Shown: piece after piece, positions 1 through 5,578 of the stretch
Position numbering within the stretch: position 1 is the first letter of the stretch
How the letters are laid out: the number at the start of each line of letters is the position of its first letter
Made by a program: the position numbers and the translations under genes
Notes under the pieces: model-generated
Seen by the model: only the letters and a program-made list of their open reading frames with translations
Database searches by the model: none
What the model was told of the DNA's origin: nothing
Assembly (NCBI GenBank): GCA_009783865.1
Contig: WRCR01000113.1
Coordinates: 1 to 10,257 of the forward strand
Direction: 5' to 3'
Length of the DNA stretch: 10,257 nt
Origin: Planctomycetaceae bacterium
GTDB taxonomy: Bacteria > Planctomycetota > Planctomycetia > Pirellulales > Thermoguttaceae

Positions 1-522
1 GAACTCGTGAAAATCATTGACCCTTACACTTACCGCAACAGATATACGGTGCCGAAACTTCTCGTTCACGGCACGAATGACCCTTATTGGACAGTGGACG
101 CATCGAAAAATTACTGGGATGACATACCCGGCGTGAAATACATATTGACGTTGCCCAATGCGGGACACGGTTTGGACGGTCAACTGCCGAAGGCGGTGAT
201 GACGCTTTCCGTCTTTGCCCGATATGCCGCCGAAAAAGGGGAATTCCCCGAATTCACCTGGAAGTTAAAGGAGAACGAAAACGATTACTCCATTTCCATA
301 AGTACCGAAGTACCGGATATTTACGTCAAACTCTGGTCGGCAAAAAGCGAAACGAAGGACTTCCGCAAAGCGGAATGGACTGAAAAAATGATAGACGAAG
401 GAACAGAGAAGCCGATTGTCGTTCCGAAGCCGTCAAGCGGACACATTGCGTTCTATGTCGAAATAAATTCGTCTTACTTCAAAACGCCGTTTTCGCTGAC
501 GACTCAGGTCTGGCGGTATTGA
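1..522 (+). CDS. PhoPQ-activated pathogenicity-related protein (PqaA-type), C-terminal part
   Basis: The reading frame is open from the first base and ends at TGA 520-522, so the 5' part lies outside the window; the GTG at 7 is an internal codon, not a start. The visible 173 residues resemble the C-terminal half of the PhoPQ-activated pathogenicity-related family (PF10142), an alpha/beta-hydrolase-fold group of mostly exported proteins with unknown substrate. The stretch LLVHGTNDPYW carries the likely triad aspartate (codon 79-81), and LPNAGHGLDG carries the likely triad histidine (codon 166-168). The nucleophilic serine should lie upstream and cannot be checked. A beta-rich tail follows (about nt 250-520) and ends in QVWRY, as expected for a complete C-terminus. 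The next gene starts 60 bases on. The family call is from recalled motif pattern, and a generic alpha/beta hydrolase is the fallback. Confidence 0.75.
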   Translation, partial: ELVKIIDPYTYRNRYTVPKLLVHGTNDPYWTVDASKNYWDDIPGVKYILTLPNAGHGLDGQLPKAVMTLSVFARYAAEKGEFPEFTWKLKENENDYSISISTEVPDIYVKLWSAKSETKDFRKAEWTEKMIDEGTEKPIVVPKPSSGHIAFYVEINSSYFKTPFSLTTQVWRY

Positions 523-582
523 TTGGACTTGTGTGTAGAAGTTTAGTGTGGATTTATCTTGAGACATGACGATTTCAAATCC

Positions 583-1824
583 ATGAATAACACGAAAAAA
601 CAGATTTGGCGCATGGCAAATCGTTATTTGGGTAATATTTACAAAAATATTGGCGACCATTGCACTTTCGGCGTTCCCAAAGACGATGGAACTCCCTGCA
701 TTATGATTGACGGCGATGAATACCATTACGTCATTTTCGAAAAAGTATGCGAAATTGAAAAAAGAACGACAAAAGATGTCAATTTGTTGATGTATTGGAT
801 TGTCAAGGATGTTGTCTCCGGCATAGCGCACCGATATTCCGTAAAGTATCCCATGAAAGGATTGGCACAACAGCGCGTGGTTTTAATAAGACAAATCGAA
901 GTCATGCAGATGATAGATGAGGCATTTCAAGAAAAACTCCGTCAGGATATTTGGTTCACTTTGGGAGGAAATGATCCTTTTTCAGACGGCTTGCCGCTTG
1001 GCAGTTGCCCGGAAAGATGTCTACGCAGTTTCAATAAGTATTCTTGTCCTTGCCGGCATGATGTTCGCATACATCCCTTTGCCTACAGGTTGTTCAGGGC
1101 AATGCGTACATTTATCCAGCGAATGTTGACGGTGCTAAAAACGAGGTGCCTGAAAGCCAAATCGAAACAAAACGAGAAGCAAATTTCCGTTCCTCGTTTA
1201 CCGGAAACCAACTTGGATGAAACTTCCTGTCCCGGCATTTCTAGTTTTGGGTACAAAAACCTTTGGTTTGCCGTCAGGTCAACGGAACCTGTCAAGGTTG
1301 CTCACGCTTTGGGAATCGTTTCGCCTCAAGAGGTTGACTGGAACGACGGCGTGGAAGCATCTTATCAGAACTCGGTTTTCATTACTCCGCCGATTGACGG
1401 CTGGGTTCTCGCCGTTGGATGGGGGTTGTTGGCTGCCGGTGCAACCGATGAAGCGCAAATGGAAACAGCCAGGCGGTTGAGCGAGGAATTCTGCGAAGTC
1501 CAGTATTTCAGAACGCATCGCATTACGGAAGCCCATTGCTGGATTAGGGCAATCGCCGGAAAAGTCGTGCGGGCATATTCGTATGTCGGTGATTGCGGTG
1601 AAACCCTGCTTGCGGAAGGCGAACCTACCGATGTTGAACAGAACTGGAACCTGTTCAATTCTCTTTCAGCGGAAGCGGCTGACGACGGTTATTTTGAACA
1701 GGCGATGCACCCTGACGAAGATACCGTGATGACGGTAGCCGCTTCTTGGAGCATCAACCCATCGGAACTCTCCGCCCGCGAAGATATTCCCGCAAAAGGA
1801 CTTTTGGGAAAGAGCGGGGGCTAA
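583..1824 (+). CDS. Imm63-like immunity domain joined to an uncharacterised C-terminal domain
   Basis: This encodes 413 residues from ATG 583; an in-frame TTG at 559 would add eight, and neither has a clear Shine-Dalgarno. Residues 1-135 resemble Imm63, an immunity family of polymorphic toxin systems: DDGTP, then DGDEYHYV, EIEKRTTKD, LMYWIVKDVV, and a natural-looking end at NDPFSD. Residues 136 to about 215 are a Cys/Arg/Lys-rich linker with no recognisable domain. From about residue 223 (GYKNLWFAVRS) to the end is a second domain with FITPPIDGWVLAVGW, YFRTHRITEAHCW, AYSYVGDCGE and a closing SWSINP...GLLGK. I recall this pattern from uncharacterised bacterial proteins but cannot name the family. 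By hand count nt 601-960 are about 40% GC and nt 1381-1740 about 54%, so the halves may differ in origin. No toxin gene is visible nearby. The Imm63 assignment is from memory, and a frameshift or fusion at the junction is possible. Confidence 0.6.
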   Translation: MNNTKKQIWRMANRYLGNIYKNIGDHCTFGVPKDDGTPCIMIDGDEYHYVIFEKVCEIEKRTTKDVNLLMYWIVKDVVSGIAHRYSVKYPMKGLAQQRVVLIRQIEVMQMIDEAFQEKLRQDIWFTLGGNDPFSDGLPLGSCPERCLRSFNKYSCPCRHDVRIHPFAYRLFRAMRTFIQRMLTVLKTRCLKAKSKQNEKQISVPRLPETNLDETSCPGISSFGYKNLWFAVRSTEPVKVAHALGIVSPQEVDWNDGVEASYQNSVFITPPIDGWVLAVGWGLLAAGATDEAQMETARRLSEEFCEVQYFRTHRITEAHCWIRAIAGKVVRAYSYVGDCGETLLAEGEPTDVEQNWNLFNSLSAEAADDGYFEQAMHPDEDTVMTVAASWSINPSELSAREDIPAKGLLGKSGG

Positions 1825-1834
1825 AGCCGCCCGC
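1814..1834. terminator. Imperfect palindrome between convergent genes; REP-like, possible bidirectional terminator
   Basis: The arms GCGGGGGCT (1814-1822) and AGCCGCCCGC (1825-1834) pair with one bulged G around an AA loop. The left arm overlaps the last codons and the TAA stop of the plus-strand gene, and the right arm ends 12 bases from the stop of the minus-strand phosphodiesterase gene. The plus-strand flank is CTCTTTG, partly T-rich but not a true U tract. The same core and the same CTCTTTG flank recur at 5536-5561, so this may be a repeat element as well as, or instead of, a terminator. Confidence 0.45.
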
Positions 1835-1846
1835 CTCTTTGTTCTA

Positions 1847-2626
1847 TTACTCCTTTGCAGCCTCAACGAATTTACTTGCTTTGTCTACCAGCGGGAAATC
1901 AACGCCTGCTTTCCGCAGTTCCTTGTAATGTTCAGGGTCTTTCGCAATGGTGTAATTGATGCGCACACCCGCATCTTTCAACGCTTTCATTTCCTCCGGC
2001 GTTCCCAATTTCAATAATTGGATAAAGTCGCATTTCCACGCAATCGTGTTGCTGATGTATTTTGAAACATCGCCGCCTTCGCGTTCCATATTGCAGATTT
2101 TGATTTGCGGATACTTTTCTTTGACCAGCAATGCCGCTTTGCGGGTGCAGGCAAGAAACGCCTGATGTTCCCGCTTCTTTTTGATAATCATCTCTGCCGC
2201 TTCGACAGGAGAGTTTTTAACATGCACATTTATCCAGATATTTCTCGGCAGGCAGTCAAGGGCTTCCTCAAATGTCGGCACTTTTGTACCGGCAAATCGT
2301 TCTCCCTTTTTGATACCGGCATCGAGTTTTCGGATTTCTTCAAAGGTCATGTCCGCAACATTGCCTTTACCGTTTGTCGTTCTGTCAACAGTATTGTCGT
2401 GCATTATCACGATATGTCCGTCTTTTGTCCGGCAGATGTCAAACTCGACTTGAGCCGCTCCGAGCCGAACCGCTTCTTGAAAACCGATGACGGTGTTTTC
2501 GGGAAACACCCCGTTTTCACCGCGGTGCGCCGTAAATCCGAATTTCGGCAAAACAATCTCTTCCGCTTGTACCGCAAAAGTACAAAAGAAAACGGAAACT
2601 GCAAAAAGAAGTAAATGTTTTTTCAT
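1847..2626 (-). CDS. Secreted glycerophosphodiester phosphodiesterase-family protein
   Basis: The 259-residue protein starts with a signal peptide (MKKH, hydrophobic core, VQA with cleavage predicted after Ala21), placing it in the periplasm or outside. The GDPD fold motifs follow in order: AHRG (33-36), FPENT (41-45), E61-F-D63, HD (76-77) and DRTTNGKG (81-88). GDPD enzymes hydrolyse glycerophosphodiesters to glycerol 3-phosphate and an alcohol using a metal held by the E-x-D pair and a later Glu. Here the usual I-E-I/L-K strand reads NVHVK, with His135 where Glu is expected, and the usual C-terminal T-D reads V-D, so substrate or metal use may differ. An in-frame ATG at 2638 would overlap the upstream lipoprotein stop; the MKK start at 2626 leaves 5 bases and gives a typical signal peptide. 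No clear Shine-Dalgarno is present, which suggests translational coupling to the lipoprotein gene. Confidence 0.85.
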   Translation of the reverse strand: MKKHLLLFAVSVFFCTFAVQAEEIVLPKFGFTAHRGENGVFPENTVIGFQEAVRLGAAQVEFDICRTKDGHIVIMHDNTVDRTTNGKGNVADMTFEEIRKLDAGIKKGERFAGTKVPTFEEALDCLPRNIWINVHVKNSPVEAAEMIIKKKREHQAFLACTRKAALLVKEKYPQIKICNMEREGGDVSKYISNTIAWKCDFIQLLKLGTPEEMKALKDAGVRINYTIAKDPEHYKELRKAGVDFPLVDKASKFVEAAKE

Positions 2627-2631
2627 AGTAA

Positions 2632-3057
2632 TCACCATACTGTAAAGGTACCTTCATTGTTTTTAACCGCTTTTACTTCTAATTCAAGCGGTGTTGTTTC
2701 TTCGGAAGCAAAGGTCTTATCGAAAATCAATGTTTCAAGCGGCTCTTGTGATTCACCGCGGACAACGATGTTATATTTCGTAACAACAATTTTGAATTGT
2801 CCAGCGGGCAAACCGGCGTACATACCGTTTGTTCTCATCACGGCAATTCCCCCGCTGTCGGTCAGACCTTTTCCAGCCCATTGACTACCTTGCTGAACCG
2901 GCATTGCGTTCACCGATACATCGGCAATGGGCTGATTATCCTTCGAGACGATTTTAATTTTGCACGGATATATTTGCGGCATTCCGTCCGGTCGCGGTTC
3001 AGAACAGCCGGTGAGGAACAGGAATAATACGGAAACGAGAATGAATTTGTTTGTCAT
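2632..3057 (-). CDS. Small lipoprotein with carboxypeptidase regulatory-like (transthyretin-type) beta domain
   Basis: The 141-residue protein has a short charged N-terminus, a hydrophobic stretch and a lipobox, LTGC, with Cys18 as the lipidation site, so it should be membrane anchored. The rest looks like one beta-sandwich repeat of the carboxypeptidase regulatory-like kind: KIKIVSKDNQPIADVSV, then GLTDSGGIAVMRTNG, then AGLPAGQFKIVVTK. Such lipoproteins are common next to DUF1559 genes in Planctomycetota; their function is unknown. I chose ATG 3057 over the upstream in-frame ATG at 3162. The longer form would overlap the preceding DUF1559 gene by 49 bases and put 35 arginine-rich residues before a normal lipoprotein signal. 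It lies 56 bases after that DUF1559 gene and directly before the phosphodiesterase gene. Confidence 0.8.
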   Translation of the reverse strand: MTNKFILVSVLFLFLTGCSEPRPDGMPQIYPCKIKIVSKDNQPIADVSVNAMPVQQGSQWAGKGLTDSGGIAVMRTNGMYAGLPAGQFKIVVTKYNIVVRGESQEPLETLIFDKTFASEETTPLELEVKAVKNNEGTFTVW

Positions 3058-3113
3058 CGTGATTTTTCGTGGTATTACGGGCGGCTTACGCAGCTCCGCT
3101 ATGATTGATTGTT

Positions 3114-4271
3114 TTACATACTTTTTGATTCGCCGCCGTCGCGGGTTCCCATTGCTCCCCATACTCCGAAGGGCGACGGGTCTCTGTTTCTTCTCGGAGA
3201 AGCAACGCCGATAACTTTGTCAGTATCTATCGTGTTGGAAACAAACCGGATAGAACCGTCGCACATTGCTCCGTTCACGCCGCCGGAATGATAACTCGTC
3301 GGCGGGAAAATCCCGTGCGAATATGATGCTGCCGCAGCACAAGAAGGACCATTCGGTGGAACAATAGTCGTAAAGCCGGCAATCGCAACACGTCCTTCAA
3401 ATATGTAGGCACCCCGCTGCGTTTTAACATTAGTAGTACCGCGCTTCATCGTATAAGCGTCAATAACCAGGTCATAACATTTGCCGGAGTCAGCAGTCAA
3501 ACCGGAAACATATTGGACACCGCCGCGTATCAGGTCGCTCTCGTCATCGGGACTGCCCGCCGTTTCGGAAAGAATAATCGTATTGCTTGTCCCGTCGCCG
3601 CACTTCGCCAAATCAAGCCAAAACATGTTGCCGAACATTCCCCGGGTTGCCTTATTGCATGGTGCATACGACGCATCGGAGCCGATAATAGCGTGGTTGT
3701 TGTTATAGTAATCGCCGTGTGAAAGAACATAATTATTTCGGGCATTTACCCGGCCGCCCTCACCGGTTCCATCATCAGCGGGGTCCATTGCACCGCGGGG
3801 AACATAAAGATTTTTCGCTTCCGGGTCGGAAGGACACAGATACGTTGGAATAGGAGTGGTAAAAAACTCCCTATAGACATTTTTAATATCCGTTGTGAAA
3901 AATGCCGGCGGTACTTGCGTATTTAATTGACGGGAAATGACCTGCATAAACTGGTCGTATCTTGCGGACTGCTCGTTGAACGGAAGGATATACACGGCAG
4001 GTCCCCAAGTGTGATTCCTGTTCGTGTCGGGTTCTTTATCAGCAGCGGTTGTCGATACGGGTCCGCTCCGCGAAGCGGGCAAACTGTTGTGAATGTCATG
4101 ATAGTTATGAAGCGCGAGAGCATACTGCTTGAGATGATTTTGACACTGCATTCTTCTTGCGGCTTCTCTAGCGGCTTGAACCGCAGGCAGTAAAAGAGCA
4201 ATCAAAACACCGATGATGGCGATAACTACCAGAAGTTCAACTAAGGTGAACGCTTTATAATTTGTCTTCAT
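3114..4271 (-). CDS. DUF1559 domain-containing protein, pilin-like N-terminus (third in the run)
   Basis: The 385-residue protein opens with a type IV pilin/type II pseudopilin-like signal, MKTNYKA then FTLVELLVVIAIIG, with Glu at +5 of the presumed mature protein and a long hydrophobic helix. This leads into LPAVQAAREAARRMQC and LHNYHD, the start of DUF1559. Inside are LCPSDPEAK and GDGTSNTI, and at the end H328-x9-DG. These features define the large planctomycete DUF1559 family, thought to be exported by a type II-like machine; the role is unknown. The residue before the cleavage site is Ala rather than Gly. A Shine-Dalgarno AAGGA (4280-4284) lies 8 bases before ATG. The body differs clearly from the two upstream paralogues, but the first 41 codons and the leader nearly match the middle one. 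Confidence 0.92.
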   Translation of the reverse strand: MKTNYKAFTLVELLVVIAIIGVLIALLLPAVQAAREAARRMQCQNHLKQYALALHNYHDIHNSLPASRSGPVSTTAADKEPDTNRNHTWGPAVYILPFNEQSARYDQFMQVISRQLNTQVPPAFFTTDIKNVYREFFTTPIPTYLCPSDPEAKNLYVPRGAMDPADDGTGEGGRVNARNNYVLSHGDYYNNNHAIIGSDASYAPCNKATRGMFGNMFWLDLAKCGDGTSNTIILSETAGSPDDESDLIRGGVQYVSGLTADSGKCYDLVIDAYTMKRGTTNVKTQRGAYIFEGRVAIAGFTTIVPPNGPSCAAAASYSHGIFPPTSYHSGGVNGAMCDGSIRFVSNTIDTDKVIGVASPRRNRDPSPFGVWGAMGTRDGGESKSM

Positions 4272-4300
4272 TGTTGTTTTCCTTATAAAAGATTATTATT
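4149..4300 (-). repeat. 5' module copy 1: leader plus first 41 codons shared with the middle DUF1559 gene
   Basis: This stretch aligns with 5385-5535 at roughly 93% identity by eye, including the Shine-Dalgarno and about 25 bases further upstream. The encoded 41 residues are identical. Identity falls abruptly after codon 41 (ARRM), where the two bodies become different paralogues. Confidence 0.75.
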
Positions 4301-4305
4301 AAGTA

Positions 4306-4329
4306 AGCGCAGGATTGAAATCCTGCGCT
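4306..4329. repeat. Perfect extragenic palindrome after the middle DUF1559 gene
   Basis: AGCGCAGGATT (4306-4316) and its exact complement AATCCTGCGCT (4319-4329) surround a GA loop. It starts 2 bases after the TAA stop of the minus-strand DUF1559 gene. On that strand it is followed by TTACTTAATAATAATC, T-rich but not a continuous run, so it could act as a weak terminator or processing hairpin. Its GA loop between G-rich and C-rich arms resembles the palindromes at 1814-1834 and 5536-5555, suggesting a REP-like family. Confidence 0.65.
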
Positions 4330-4331
4330 AA

Positions 4332-5507
4332 TTAGAGTGCTTTACTTTCTCCGCCATCGCGGCTTCCCATTGCGCCCCAAACACCGAAGGGTGATTCTCC
4401 GGCTGCCGACGCACTCGCCGTTCCGGTGCCGTAAAAATTATTGCCGCTGCCGACATCAATCGTCTCCGAAATGAACCTCACACTGCCGTCTCCCAATGCA
4501 ACTTGTACACCGCCGCTGTGGTTGCTCGTGGCGGACTGAAGCGAAGGATTGGAACTGCCGCCCACACAAGACGCACCATTTGGAGCAATGACCGTCGCAA
4601 AAGTTGCACTGAACGGCGCGCCGTCATAAAGGGAACCCCAATAACACCGCATATTAGCATCAGTTGTAGCACTAGTGTACATTCCGTTAACCACCAAATC
4701 AGCACAGGCCTTCCGGCTTATCAGATAGTAGGGAGTAGCGTGACTATTATGCCTTTCTCCGGCTCCGGAAAAGGCACCGCCGTTGCCATACGCTGTATCG
4801 GTTCTAACCTTTCGAGTAACAGCGTCATCCCGGTCACTGACCAAACTTCCGTTTTCCCGTTCGCCGTATAAAATGGTATTGCTGGTTCCGTCACCGATAG
4901 CAGAAAGCGGCAGCCAACTTGACCTGCCGAACATACCGCGCAACTGCCTGTCAATAACAAAACCGTTTGCTGAGAGGGCGTAGCCGGTGTTTTGTGCATT
5001 GTCGCCTTGACACATACGGTAATTGCTTGCGGCTGCCCTATTCGGCGGTTTTCTCGGACTTTTTGAAGAAGGACAGAGAAACGTAGGAACTGCATTAGCA
5101 GCCGGATTGCCGGTCGGATGCACGTTGTTGGTAATCACACCCACTGTATCACCGTCATACTGCGTATTGTTGTCACGCAAGCCGATGCCGATGGTTGTTA
5201 TCGCATCATACAACGCGGACTGCTCGACAAACGGAAACAACTTGTTCAAATCGCTAAGACGGCTGGAGGCGGTAACTTGTACGGGGGCAATTCTGCTGAA
5301 GTGCGAACTTGCATGAAAAGCATTGTTGACATCGTGGTAGTTATGCGCTCCCAGCACGACTTGCTTGAGGTTGTTAGAACAGGTCATTCTTCTTGCGGCT
5401 TCTCTAGCGGCTTGAACGGCTGGCAGTAAAAGAGCAATCAACACGCCGATGATTGCGATAACAACCAGAAGTTCAACTAACGTGAACGCTTTGTAATTTG
5501 TCTTCAT
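4332..5507 (-). CDS. DUF1559 domain-containing protein, pilin-like N-terminus (middle of the run)
   Basis: The 391-residue protein has the DUF1559 architecture: the leader MKTNYKA, FTLVELLVVIAIIG with Glu at +5, LPAVQAAREAARRMTC, HNYHD, FLCPSSKSPRKP, GDGTSNTI, and H330-x9-DG followed by the conserved tail FGVWGAMGSRDGGESK. It is expected to be exported and anchored by its N-terminal helix. A Shine-Dalgarno AGGA (5516-5519) lies 8 bases before the ATG. From codon 42 onward it is a close paralogue of the upstream gene, while codons 1-41 and the leader match the downstream gene, so it looks like a recombination product. The residue before the predicted cleavage site is Ala. Spacing is 71 bases from the upstream and 60 bases to the downstream paralogue, each gap holding one palindrome. 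Confidence 0.92.
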   Translation of the reverse strand: MKTNYKAFTLVELLVVIAIIGVLIALLLPAVQAAREAARRMTCSNNLKQVVLGAHNYHDVNNAFHASSHFSRIAPVQVTASSRLSDLNKLFPFVEQSALYDAITTIGIGLRDNNTQYDGDTVGVITNNVHPTGNPAANAVPTFLCPSSKSPRKPPNRAAASNYRMCQGDNAQNTGYALSANGFVIDRQLRGMFGRSSWLPLSAIGDGTSNTILYGERENGSLVSDRDDAVTRKVRTDTAYGNGGAFSGAGERHNSHATPYYLISRKACADLVVNGMYTSATTDANMRCYWGSLYDGAPFSATFATVIAPNGASCVGGSSNPSLQSATSNHSGGVQVALGDGSVRFISETIDVGSGNNFYGTGTASASAAGESPFGVWGAMGSRDGGESKAL

Positions 5508-5535
5508 TGCTGTTTTCCTATATATGATTGTTATT
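5385..5535 (-). repeat. 5' module copy 2: leader plus first 41 codons of the middle DUF1559 gene
   Basis: This matches 4149-4300 with roughly ten differences by eye in about 150 bases, continuing past the ATG through the Shine-Dalgarno. The equivalent part of the upstream paralogue (about 6605-6757) is much more diverged and has a different leader, so the module boundary falls near codon 41. Confidence 0.75.
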
Positions 5536-5555
5536 GCGGGGGCTGAAGCCCCCGC
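5536..5555. repeat. Perfect extragenic palindrome after the upstream DUF1559 gene
   Basis: GCGGGGGCT (5536-5544) and AGCCCCCGC (5547-5555) pair perfectly around a GA loop, 23 bases after the minus-strand stop at 5579. On the minus strand it is followed by AATAACAATC, so it lacks the U tract of an intrinsic terminator. Its core and the plus-strand flank CTCTTTG match the element at 1814-1841. Confidence 0.65.
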
Positions 5556-5578
5556 CTCTTTGCGAATTATTTTTTCAA

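Noticed and set aside
2105..2614. 169-codon plus-strand frame opposite the phosphodiesterase gene
   Set aside because: It lies antisense to a gene with signal peptide and catalytic motifs; no family features of its own.
3083..3102. Fourth member of the palindrome family after the third DUF1559 gene
   Set aside because: GCGGCT and AGCTCCGC pair only with a two-base bulge and lack the GA loop; not convincing.
3058..3162. Longer start of the lipoprotein at 3162
   Set aside because: It would overlap the preceding DUF1559 gene and bury the lipoprotein signal behind 35 arginine-rich residues.
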